Origin: a virus
Length of the DNA stretch: 36,859 nt
IMG/VR virus record: IMGVR_UViG_3300008517_000203
Coordinates: 1 to 36,859 of that record
Direction: 5' to 3' (one strand)
The notes under the pieces were generated by a model that was not told where the DNA came from, made no database searches, and saw only the letters and a program-made list of their open reading frames with translations. Position 1 is the first letter of the stretch. Each line of letters opens with the position of its first letter. Of the stretch, positions 25,962 to 32,510 are shown piece by piece. Position numbers and translations under genes: made by a program.

Positions 25962-26723
25962 ATGTCAGGAGGAACTTTCAGCGACTGGGCACCCTATTAC
26001 AACTATGTCCAAGCGGGCATGAGTGATGGGACCTACGCCAACGCTGGCTTCACCATGCTGGCGGCTGGCCCACCTCGCATCGCGAATATCGGTGGAGCAT
26101 CTGCATTCGCTCAGGCCATCAGTGGTACTGGCCAACAGGCGAATCAGATCGTCTTCCCCATCGGGGTGATCCAGAACTTCAACATGAGCCACACCCGACA
26201 GTTCAGTCGGATCTTCGAGATCGGCTCGGAGAGGTCGTACTTCATCGGCGGCCGAACGGTTGGGCAGCTTGGGCTCGGTCGGGTGTACTACCACGGAGCT
26301 TCGCTGCTCCGGGTGCTGTACGCCTACTACCAGGATCTCGTCCCACCGACGACCGTTCCCTACATGTGGCCGAACGCTGGCGCAGCGGCGCTGTCGAACC
26401 CCCACAACGTCATCATCCCTCCCGGGTACGAGAACATCTTCTTGAACCTGGCATCCGACCTGTTCGCTCAGCCCATCGGGATCTTGATGTACATCAGGGA
26501 CATCAACCAAGAGCCTTTGGGAGCTGGGTACTTCGAGGGCGCCTACGTCCCGAACCACAGTTGGGCGACGGACTCGCAGGGCGTGCTCATTCAAGAGCAG
26601 GCAGCGATTCAGTTCGAGCGGATGGTGCCTGTGGCCATCAGTGCACTCACGCTCATCAGTGGAGCTCAAGACGCGGGTGGTTCCGGCCTCAACGAGACCT
26701 TCCAAGGCATCCCGAATAGCTGA
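25962..26723 (+). CDS. Tail tube-like protein
   Basis: The protein has 253 residues; ATG 25962 follows AGAAGGAGAACACG. The strand-rich sequence (VFPIGVIQNFNMSHTRQFSR, then EIGSERSYFIGGRTVGQLGL) resembles tail-tube proteins of contractile phages. The place right after the sheath is also the usual one. The size is larger than a typical 150-170 residue tube, so extra C-terminal strands or a decorated tube are likely. Homology needs a search. Confidence 0.6.
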   Translation: MSGGTFSDWAPYYNYVQAGMSDGTYANAGFTMLAAGPPRIANIGGASAFAQAISGTGQQANQIVFPIGVIQNFNMSHTRQFSRIFEIGSERSYFIGGRTVGQLGLGRVYYHGASLLRVLYAYYQDLVPPTTVPYMWPNAGAAALSNPHNVIIPPGYENIFLNLASDLFAQPIGILMYIRDINQEPLGAGYFEGAYVPNHSWATDSQGVLIQEQAAIQFERMVPVAISALTLISGAQDAGGSGLNETFQGIPNS

Positions 26724-26735
26724 TAGGAGGAGGCC

Positions 26736-27101
26736 ATGGCGACTCCCTTCAGCTTCAACGGAACTCTCACGTTCGCGCCTGACCTAGGCGTTGCTGAGTG
26801 TCCGCTGCCATTCACCGGGTCGGACAACTTCGATGAGAAGAAAGACCTCAAGCTACCGTTGAGTGGGGCAGGGTCGGTGGTCGTCACTCTCTCGAGTGCC
26901 GTCAAGGGTCTGTTGATCGAAGTCGACGCAGCGAACCCTGCGGCAACCATCAACCTGAGGTTCAATGCAGGCTCCGAGGACCTCGAGCTTAGCACCAGTG
27001 GGTTCCTCGCCTACTTCAGCCCCAACCCGTCCACCGGGATCACTCAGGTCGAGATCATCCACACGGTCGACGTCACGGTTCGGCTCAGAGCTCTGGCCTG
27101 A
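26736..27101 (+). CDS. Beta-rich small tail protein
   Basis: The protein has 121 residues; ATG 26736 follows GATAGGAGGAGGCC, a near-perfect ribosome binding site. It is all strand (SVVVTLSSAVKGLLIEVDA, then INLRFNAG and VTVRLRALA) and looks like a single small jelly-roll or Ig domain. It may be a tube, tail-tip or fibre component. Confidence 0.6.
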   Translation: MATPFSFNGTLTFAPDLGVAECPLPFTGSDNFDEKKDLKLPLSGAGSVVVTLSSAVKGLLIEVDAANPAATINLRFNAGSEDLELSTSGFLAYFSPNPSTGITQVEIIHTVDVTVRLRALA

Positions 27102-27115
27102 CAGGAGGTCAACTT

Positions 27116-27487
27116 ATGTTGGCCACCTCCTTCTACGGGCCGGCAGCGGAAGCTGCCGAACTTGTTGGGAGAAGTGGGCTTTCCATACTGGAGTCCAGCC
27201 TGCTGGGTGCCATCACGGTACTATCTTTGCTTGTCTGCATTTTTGCGGTCTGGAAGCTCAATAGGGTTCAGAATGAGAGGGTAGAGGATCAGAAACAAAT
27301 GAGCGAGCGCATGGAGACGCTGTCCACACAGCTCACCAGCACCTTCTCCGAGACGAACAACGCGCTCAACAACCTGACGGCAGCCGAGAAGGAAGGTCAG
27401 GCGCTCATGAGAGATCTCAAGTCCTCCATAGACAACGTCATCCTGGCTGCTGTAAAGCGCTCGGGATCATCTCGTCCTCCAGGGTGA
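27116..27487 (+). CDS. Membrane protein with coiled coil, 123 aa
   Basis: ATG 27116 follows ACAGGAGGTCAACTT. Residues 27-47 (SLLGAITVLSLLVCIFAVWK) form one membrane helix, and residues 50-105 are a charged, heptad-like coiled coil. The topology of one membrane helix and a long soluble helix is like inner-membrane spanins or other lysis partners, but also like small tail proteins. It is followed by a similar membrane/coiled-coil gene at 27733. The lysis role is a guess. Confidence 0.65.
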   Translation: MLATSFYGPAAEAAELVGRSGLSILESSLLGAITVLSLLVCIFAVWKLNRVQNERVEDQKQMSERMETLSTQLTSTFSETNNALNNLTAAEKEGQALMRDLKSSIDNVILAAVKRSGSSRPPG

Positions 27488-27497
27488 GGGGTTCACC

Positions 27498-27761
27498 ATG
27501 TTCACGTTCTTCAGACGTTTGATCGGTACCGACCCCATACAGCGTGCAGTAAACAGGCGTTTCAGAAATGGGCTGAATGGGTTCGACAAGCGAGCTGAAG
27601 AGATCGAGGGCATCGAGGGTCAGCTTGCCTCCATCATAAGCACAGTGGAGAAGAAGCAGGACTCTCTTCGTGCCGCTCGTCGTACGGACATGTCTGGGGA
27701 GCACAGGTTGAACCTAGCTGTGGGAGGTAGCTTTGAAGAACAAGAGCCAGGGACCTCCTGA
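27498..27761 (+). CDS. Small basic protein, 87 aa
   Basis: ATG 27498 has GAGGGG 8 nt before it. The N-terminus is basic and amphipathic (FFRRLIGTDPIQRAVNRRF), then a charged helix (GFDKRAEEIEGIEGQLASI) and an acidic end. It overlaps the next gene by 29 nt. The pair with its membrane/coiled-coil neighbours suggests a shared complex; the role is unknown. Confidence 0.55.
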   Translation: MFTFFRRLIGTDPIQRAVNRRFRNGLNGFDKRAEEIEGIEGQLASIISTVEKKQDSLRAARRTDMSGEHRLNLAVGGSFEEQEPGTS

Positions 27762-28320
27762 GGGGTCTGACATCAGCCGTAAGGATCTGACCGACCTCGG
27801 CAATACGTTCAAAGAAGCGCTGGCACCAGTCCAGTCGCTCGTTGGGTTGGTGGGTGACCAGAACATTCTGGTCAAGGGTACCAACCGAGCGGTGAAGGAC
27901 ACCAACTACAAGCAGAAGTGGCAGAGTGTCTGGCTCATCGCGCTCACTATCGGCTTCATTGCTGTGGCTATTGCGCAGACGCGTACTAGTTCAGATCAAG
28001 AGGCGACCGCTGAGTCTCAGCAGGAGTTGATCAAGGGTGGCAAAGAGGTCCAGGAAGACCTCGGGTCGGTGACTAAAGAACTCCGTCAGCTCATGGAGCA
28101 CGCCCGCAAGACTCGAGAGGATGTGGCAGACATCAAGGAAGATCAGGAGGATGAGCCCGAAGTCCAGCTCGTAGCTGAGACAGATCCCATCAAAGCTCGC
28201 CGTGCTCCGATGAAAGTTCGTATAGTTTCACCTCGTAGGAAAGCTGGGGCTAAGAAAGGTGCTCCTGCTCTTGCCTCATCAGCGGTAGAATTGCCCATCA
28301 GCAGCAAGCACATGAAGTGA
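27733..28320 (+). CDS. Membrane protein with coiled coil, 195 aa
   Basis: I start at TTG 27733: GGGAGG lies 5 nt before it. It begins inside the previous gene. Residues 66-83 are a membrane helix (SVWLIALTIGFIAVAIAQ). Residues 85-140 are a charged coiled coil. The C-terminus is basic (PRRKAGAKKGA). It and the gene at 27116 form a two-gene membrane/coiled-coil pair. A lysis or tail-membrane role is possible. The next gene starts at a TGATG overlap. Confidence 0.6.
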   Translation: MKNKSQGPPEGSDISRKDLTDLGNTFKEALAPVQSLVGLVGDQNILVKGTNRAVKDTNYKQKWQSVWLIALTIGFIAVAIAQTRTSSDQEATAESQQELIKGGKEVQEDLGSVTKELRQLMEHARKTREDVADIKEDQEDEPEVQLVAETDPIKARRAPMKVRIVSPRRKAGAKKGAPALASSAVELPISSKHMK

Positions 28321-29633
28321 TGGAGCCTAATCCCGTCCTCCTCAATCTCTACGGCCACGAGAAAGTGGCCGGCGTTCCTATGACTGGGAGGATCCTTGCC
28401 GGACTGCTCGGGTTCGGCTGGATGATGAAGCAGCGCAAGGACGCTGGTGAGATGGAGGCGGAGGCAGCTCAGATGAACGAGATGGCTAGAGCTGTGGAGG
28501 CACAGAAGATGCAATCGACAGTTGGAAACCTCATGGCCGCCGGCGAGGGTGCTGCTCCACAACCCGTCATGAACTACGGTGGGTTCCCCAAGTGGGGTTC
28601 GGCTGGTTGGAAGCCAGGCAGGCTCGAGCTAGCAGTGCTGACCAAACACGCGTCCTCAGCTAGGGAGATGGAGAAGGAGGCCCTTGCTCCTCTGCTCGCT
28701 GGGGCAGGTAGACTCCTTGCGGGTGGGGCAGGTGGTCTGCTCAAGGGGCTCAAGGGTGTTGGTGGTGCCGCCAAAGGTTTGGCTAGAGGTGCCGGCAAGG
28801 CTCGACCTCCAATGGCTCCATCTGTGAGAGCAAAGATGGGCCTTCCTGGTCCCAAGACTCCGCTCGGACTTCAGAGACCCCCACCAGGAGCGGTGCAGGC
28901 ACCAACGCCAAGTGCACCGGTTGGCAAAGCTGTGAAAGCGGGCCCAGCGCTGAAGGCTCCAGAGGTGAGCGCCTTCTCTCCAAGTGCCATCCCTACACCG
29001 ATGGCCGTTCCCCAGCGTGGGCTTGTAGGGCGCGTTCGTGGACGACTTCAGCAGCGGGCACTTCCGAAGCCTCCTCCTGGTGCAGCAAGGGCGGCACCGG
29101 CTGCTGGAAAAGCTCTACCTCCGCCTGGAGCTCCATCCACAGCTCCAGGAGCTCTACCGTCGTTTGCTAGGGCTGGGGATGTGCGTGGTGCTCAGGGGGC
29201 GGTTGGTGCAGGTCAGTTCACCAAGGGCAACGTACGTGGAGCCAAGCGGCAGGTGACTGCACCATGGAAGGCGAAGGTACAGGCTCCTGGTGCAGTGGGC
29301 CCGGCTGCCCCAGCGGCTGCAGCGAAGACAGCTCCTGGGGCTGTGAAGCCAGCGGCAACGGGCAAGGCAGTCCCGGCCGCTAAAGCTGAGGCAGGCAAGG
29401 TCAAAGGCAAGGGTAAGGTTAAGGGCAAAGAGGAGCCCGGCAGGCTTCGCAAGGCGGTTGGGTCATTGAAGTATCCATTGGCTGCAGCGGCTGGACTTGG
29501 TGGCCTCGGTCTCTACGCTGCTGGTAGTACTGCCAAGGATTATATGACGACGCCGAGCTCACAGGGCTACGCTTGGGGTGGCGGAGCTGGCCCGATGCAC
29601 AACGTCAATCAGTACGGCGTGCCCGTTTACTAG
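28320..29633 (+). CDS. Ala/Pro/Lys-rich protein with hydrophobic segments
   Basis: I choose ATG 28320 (TGATG); a GTG 3 nt earlier is possible. Of 437 residues, 1-80 are charged helix and linker. Residues about 100-165 contain LTKHASSAREMEKEA and then LLAGAGRLLAGGAGGLLKGL. The middle is almost all Ala, Pro and basic residues, and the end is hydrophobic (YPLAAAAGLGGLGLYAAG). This makes it one of the glycine-zipper family. It ends the plus-strand late block and overlaps the phosphatase gene (29605-30108) by 29 nt on the opposite strand. Confidence 0.6.
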   Translation: MEPNPVLLNLYGHEKVAGVPMTGRILAGLLGFGWMMKQRKDAGEMEAEAAQMNEMARAVEAQKMQSTVGNLMAAGEGAAPQPVMNYGGFPKWGSAGWKPGRLELAVLTKHASSAREMEKEALAPLLAGAGRLLAGGAGGLLKGLKGVGGAAKGLARGAGKARPPMAPSVRAKMGLPGPKTPLGLQRPPPGAVQAPTPSAPVGKAVKAGPALKAPEVSAFSPSAIPTPMAVPQRGLVGRVRGRLQQRALPKPPPGAARAAPAAGKALPPPGAPSTAPGALPSFARAGDVRGAQGAVGAGQFTKGNVRGAKRQVTAPWKAKVQAPGAVGPAAPAAAAKTAPGAVKPAATGKAVPAAKAEAGKVKGKGKVKGKEEPGRLRKAVGSLKYPLAAAAGLGGLGLYAAGSTAKDYMTTPSSQGYAWGGGAGPMHNVNQYGVPVY

Positions 29634-30108
29634 CCTTCTTGGTCTGCAGCATCAGCCAGACACGAAGAATCATCTTCTGGAAGTGCTGGTTGAAGAGTGC
29701 ACTTGGTGTGCGCTTCTCTCGGATCTTCTTGATGGCTGCCTCTCCATCCCATCCCAGCATGACTAGGGCAAGAGCAGCTACGAGGGCAGAGCGATTCACA
29801 CCCAGCGCGCAGGTGACCAGGACCTTCCTGCCCAACTGCAACAACCTAGCCACGGTGGATGCTGCAGTGATCACCTGTTTCTGCTGGCTGTTGTCCAGTT
29901 TCCCATCGGGGATTGAGATCTTGTAGACGTCAACACCACCGTAGTCACCTTGTGGTGGTACCTCTTCAGCGCAGAAAAAGATGGCGTCGAAGCCCTGCTG
30001 CGTGAACAAGTCTGATACTGGAGGCTTGGCGCCAACCCACAGATTTCCCGTGATGCGGTTGGCGGACTTCAACTCTTCCACTTCTTTGTCATCGATCACT
30101 TTAGCCAC
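29605..30108 (-). CDS. Dual-specificity-type protein phosphatase
   Basis: This removes phosphate from tyrosine or serine/threonine, or from RNA ends, in this family. VTCALGVNRSA (residues 98-108 from the 30108 start) is the C-x5-R-S active-site loop (Cys100, Arg106). Asp68 in ISIPDG fits the general acid. The N-terminal strand order (RITGNLWVGA, then FDAIFFCAEEV) is typical. The His usually before the Cys is Thr here. A GTG at 30099 forms a GTGA overlap with the previous stop and has GGTGG 5 nt upstream, so it may be the true start. It is the last gene of a minus-strand block. Substrate unknown. Confidence 0.8.
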   Translation of the reverse strand: MAKVIDDKEVEELKSANRITGNLWVGAKPPVSDLFTQQGFDAIFFCAEEVPPQGDYGGVDVYKISIPDGKLDNSQQKQVITAASTVARLLQLGRKVLVTCALGVNRSALVAALALVMLGWDGEAAIKKIREKRTPSALFNQHFQKMILRVWLMLQTKKASKRARRTD

Positions 30109-30518
30109 CAGTAGGGCTGTAAGAGGCCATCTATCACCGGTGGATTGGTGGGCTCTTGTACTGCGAGGAAGTCCTTCTCGCCGAGTTCGAGTATGTCTTC
30201 AGACTCTTCAGCCTTAGGCTTAGGCTGCGTCTTGATTGGTTCTGGCCGTGGTCGACGAGCTTGGTTGAACTCGATTGTGGCGCGGTCGAGCAGGTCTTTG
30301 CTCTCCTCGTCCAAACTTGAGTAGGACTTTCGACCCCCTAATAGCTCCTGGAGCAATTCGGAGACCCCCGGTTCGTAGCGGGTTGGGCAATCGAGTAAGT
30401 CGGAGAAGAGAGCTTGGGGCGCTCCGATCAAGACCTGGTATAGGCGCTCGTTGTCTGGCCTTTTTGAGCTCTTCTTTCCCGCGACGTCGATGTCGTTTGC
30501 CAGTTCGGACACGGTGGG
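30096..30518 (-). CDS. Downstream part of frame-shifted gene
   Basis: Reading in the +1 frame from the CCC-C site, the sequence is well-formed protein (SELANDIDVAGKKSSKRP through LDRATIEFNQARRP and LLQPYWWLK), about 140 residues to TGA 30096. Upstream of 30518 this frame is Ser/Thr-rich shadow with no good start or binding site. It is therefore most likely joined to the zero-frame gene above by a +1 shift. The next gene, the phosphatase, overlaps its end. Function unknown. Confidence 0.65.
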   Translation of the reverse strand, partial: PTVSELANDIDVAGKKSSKRPDNERLYQVLIGAPQALFSDLLDCPTRYEPGVSELLQELLGGRKSYSSLDEESKDLLDRATIEFNQARRPRPEPIKTQPKPKAEESEDILELGEKDFLAVQEPTNPPVIDGLLQPYWWLK

Positions 30519-30804
30519 GAAACTCAACGGCCGTACCCAAGGCAACGTCATCGAGGATGGCGTCGTCGAAGAACCAGGGGAGCTCTCGCTTGAGATGCTC
30601 AACTCGAACGGCGTCGAATCTTTCTTCGATGTATTTGGCATGGTTGATGAGGTGTGCAGAAATGATACCACCGATTAGTTGCCTCAGGCTGATGCGCTTG
30701 TTGGTGTTGTTTACCAGGTCCCGGTTCATGACTACCAGGTACTTGAGGAGCAACCACCAGGAGGTGAAGGGCATGATCATCCAAGATCTTTTCAGCACGT
30801 GCAT
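30220..30804 (-). CDS. Upstream (zero-frame) part of frame-shifted gene
   Basis: The frame beginning MHVLKRSWMIMPF encodes a convincing helical protein to about residue 95 (LIGGIISAHLINHAKY, then ELPWFFDDAILDD and LGTAVEFP). After the TTTCCCC run this frame becomes Arg/Pro-rich and looks like non-coding shadow to its stop at 30220, while the +1 frame becomes the good one. The start is uncertain: ATG at 30804, 30780 or 30870 (the last has CGGAG 9 nt before it but overlaps the previous gene). Full length with a +1 shift would be about 235 residues. A small product of the zero frame alone is possible. Confidence 0.5.
   Translation of the reverse strand: MHVLKRSWMIMPFTSWWLLLKYLVVMNRDLVNNTNKRISLRQLIGGIISAHLINHAKYIEERFDAVRVEHLKRELPWFFDDAILDDVALGTAVEFPHRVRTGKRHRRRGKEELKKARQRAPIPGLDRSAPSSLLRLTRLPNPLRTGGLRIAPGAIRGSKVLLKFGRGEQRPARPRHNRVQPSSSTTARTNQDAA
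30516..30522 (-). other. TTTCCCC +1 frameshift site
   Basis: On the minus strand the zero frame reads TTT CCC CAC. A tRNA-Pro slip from CCC (30519-30517) to CCC (30518-30516) moves to the +1 frame, where the coding sequence continues. CCC-C is a known kind of +1 slip site. It could instead be a real one-base indel or an assembly error. Confidence 0.5.
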
Positions 30805-30831
30805 GCAGTCACTGTAGCCAGATCTGAAAAG
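30788..30831. other. Inverted repeat in 5' region of frame-shifted gene
   Basis: CTTTTCAG (30788-30795) and CTGAAAAG (30824-30831) form an 8-bp stem (plus GAT/ATC with one bulge) around a 28-nt loop that contains the ATG at 30804. It starts 5 nt past the upstream stop codon at 30837. It may terminate the previous gene or hide the start codon. Confidence 0.4.
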
Positions 30832-30836
30832 GATCG

Positions 30837-31178
30837 CTACTTGAATGGGCAAGCGGGGTCTTTGCGGAGCCATTGGAGTAGCTCCGTTGGTGCACATTCT
30901 GCACTAATCCTGCGGTCATCTGAGGAGATGAGGACTTCGTCGCAGCCAATCGTTCCACACTCCCAGTACACGAGGATGGAGTCCTGTCCACTAGTGGGAG
31001 AGCCCCAGTGGTGAACGTTGCCCTTGATCTTTGTGCGCAGCCACTCGTGACGATACTCATGTAATACAACACCAACCTCCTCGAGGCGTGCCCCACAGCT
31101 GGGACACACCTCGGGAAGCTCCTCTTCACGCTCAATGACGATCAAGTCGCAAACGGATACTTTTACTGATGTGCTCAC
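30837..31178 (-). CDS. Zinc-binding protein, 113 aa
   Basis: Start is GTG 31178 with GAGGAG 11 nt upstream. Cys25-x2-Cys28 (CPSCGARL) and Cys74-x4-Cys79 form a plausible zinc ribbon around a mixed strand region (HHWGSPTSGQDSILVYWEC). It overlaps the previous gene by 47 nt. Possible nucleic-acid-binding regulator; the family is not recognised. Confidence 0.7.
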   Translation of the reverse strand: MSTSVKVSVCDLIVIEREEELPEVCPSCGARLEEVGVVLHEYRHEWLRTKIKGNVHHWGSPTSGQDSILVYWECGTIGCDEVLISSDDRRISAECAPTELLQWLRKDPACPFK

Positions 31179-31332
31179 GGAACTTCTTACTCCTCAGTGT
31201 AGTGATGAGTACGTTGTACCGCCGTGCGCTCTCCTCTCGACAGGATCCACGCATAGGGCACTCATGGCACTCGGGTTTGTTGAAGTTATGTCTCGGCCAG
31301 CAAACTGGTTCGGGTACTTGGAATATCAGCAT
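31132..31332 (-). CDS. Small Cys-cluster protein, 66 aa
   Basis: ATG 31332 has GGAGG 10 nt upstream, starting just past the terminator hairpin; the open frame runs further upstream only through the terminators. The protein is MLIFQVPEPVCWPRHNFN then KPECHECPMRGSCREESARR and a basic end. C11, C22-x2-C25-P and C31 resemble the C-x2-C-P-x4-C part of a helix-hairpin-helix Fe-S or a zinc loop. The second half is a basic helix. Nucleic-acid binding is the best guess. Confidence 0.6.
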   Translation of the reverse strand: MLIFQVPEPVCWPRHNFNKPECHECPMRGSCREESARRYNVLITTLRSKKFREHISKSIRLRLDRH

Positions 31333-31356
31333 GCCCGGTTTCCCTCCATGGCATAA

Positions 31357-31391
31357 AGAAAGGGCGGCACCACCATGGCACCGCCCTCTCT
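31357..31391 (-). terminator. Terminator hairpin after peptidase gene
   Basis: On the minus strand AGAGAGGGCGG (31391-31381) pairs with CCGCCCTTTCT (31367-31357) with one mismatch, and a TTTATG stretch follows. A second stem TAGAGAC/GTCTCTA (31392-31415) lies between it and the peptidase stop codon. Two stems in a row would block or reduce transcription into the Cys-cluster gene, which starts only 25 nt further on. Confidence 0.7.
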
Positions 31392-31421
31392 TAGAGACGC
31401 GGAATGAAGTCTCTACACTTC

Positions 31422-32156
31422 TTATCCCGTAGGGGAGCGTAGATGTGCAGGCGCCGTGAACTCGAGCAGGATGGGGTTGAGCCAGCCCACGACCTTGCGG
31501 CCCTTGCCTACCTTGCACAACCTGTCTCGGTCCCACTTGTAGACCCGACCGGTACGCTGGTCGAATGCCTTGAGACCCTCTTTGATGTGCTGGGACTTCC
31601 TACCACCCTGACCGCCATCGATGGTGGCCCAGAGCTCCTGCTCGTCACGGAACCCACCAACGTCGACGCCATCGAAGTAGAAGACGTGCTCGGTCCTGGG
31701 TGGGCCGTTGGAGACGTAGATGATGTCACCCGTGCTGGGACGCTTGCTCTTGTTCTTCGAGAGCTGGTACTCGACGAACACTCCCTCCTTGCGCCCTCGG
31801 TAGAACAGGTAGCTGATGTTCTTCTGGCTCTTCCACTTTCGGGCTTTATCACCCATGACATCGAAGAGATCCCGGTTGAGGATTGGTCCTAGATAGCCAG
31901 CTCGGTCCAGCAGGAAGTGGGCGAACTCACCACAGGTGCTGAACAGCTCGTTCCTCTTGGCGCATGGTTCAGCTCTGCCTTGGCAGATCTCAATGAACTG
32001 GGGGTCGCCTACCTTGGCATGCTTGTACATGTGAGCGAGGGTCTGGATGTACTCTCGCTGGGTGTCTTCGTCATAGTTGTGTAGCTGGATGCTCCTCCCG
32101 CTGTTGGCGAGGTCGAGCATGTCCATTCGCTTACCGCCCGTGACTAGTCCTGGCAT
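31422..32156 (-). CDS. Putative cysteine peptidase, lysin candidate
   Basis: The protein has 244 residues; ATG 32156 follows GGAGGTGACG, a strong binding site. Cys75 in NELFSTCGEFAHFLLDRAGY begins a helix, as in NlpC/P60 and CHAP cysteine peptidases. GDIIYVSNGPPRTEHVFYF (143-161) has the strand-loop-His157 form, and ATIDGGQGG (177-185) is a strand common to such enzymes. These are the Cys and His of a possible catalytic pair. Phages use such enzymes to cut the cell wall at lysis or entry. No signal peptide or cell-wall binding domain is clear. The call is moderate. Confidence 0.5.
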   Translation of the reverse strand: MPGLVTGGKRMDMLDLANSGRSIQLHNYDEDTQREYIQTLAHMYKHAKVGDPQFIEICQGRAEPCAKRNELFSTCGEFAHFLLDRAGYLGPILNRDLFDVMGDKARKWKSQKNISYLFYRGRKEGVFVEYQLSKNKSKRPSTGDIIYVSNGPPRTEHVFYFDGVDVGGFRDEQELWATIDGGQGGRKSQHIKEGLKAFDQRTGRVYKWDRDRLCKVGKGRKVVGWLNPILLEFTAPAHLRSPTG

Positions 32157-32172
32157 TCGTCACCTCCACAGC

Positions 32173-32217
32173 TCTTTTCCCGAGGTAGTGTATTCGTGGC
32201 CCACTTCGGGGAAAAGA
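32173..32217. promoter_or_regulatory. Inverted repeat between divergent genes
   Basis: TCTTTTCCC (32173-32181) and GGGAAAAGA (32209-32217) form a 9-bp stem around a 27-nt loop, centred in the 104-bp space between the minus-strand peptidase and the plus-strand gene at 32261. Both start regions have strong ribosome binding sites. It may be an operator that controls both directions. TACACT (minus) and TTGATC (plus) are possible but weak promoter parts. Confidence 0.4.
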
Positions 32218-32260
32218 ACTTTGATCGAACTATCTGATTCTCTACCTTTGAAGGAGGAGC

Positions 32261-32506
32261 ATGAAGAGATCTCAACTGCTCGCGAGCTTCCCCTTCTGGG
32301 AGAATTCGCGCTGGAAAGGTGCCGTCGAAGTACTACGGCGGCAGGCCCAAGGAGGAACTTTCATTGACTTGAGGCTCAGGTTCGGTAAACGATACGTACC
32401 CTTGCCTCGTAGACAAAGCCTGCAGCCACTTTTGGATGCTCTGGTGAAAGGCCAAGCCTATACTCAGGAGGCGTACACCAAACTCATCGAAGAGCTCAAC
32501 AGGTGA
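32261..32506 (+). CDS. Small basic protein, 81 aa
   Basis: ATG 32261 follows GAAGGAGGAGC, a strong binding site. The protein is basic (WKGAVEVLRRQAQGGTFIDL, then KRYVPLPRRQ) with a polar helical end. It opens the plus-strand accessory block and precedes the H1-like gene by 4 nt, so they are likely co-transcribed. The family is unknown. Confidence 0.65.
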   Translation: MKRSQLLASFPFWENSRWKGAVEVLRRQAQGGTFIDLRLRFGKRYVPLPRRQSLQPLLDALVKGQAYTQEAYTKLIEELNR

Positions 32507-32510
32507 CAAG

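Noticed and set aside
25965-26705. 246-residue minus-strand frame opposite the tail-tube gene
   Set aside because: Antisense shadow; Val/Asp/Arg-rich and lacking a start signal.
30519-30671. Upstream extension of the +1 frame to a start at 30671
   Set aside because: This part is Ser/Thr-rich shadow, with no good binding site; the other frame is the coding one here.
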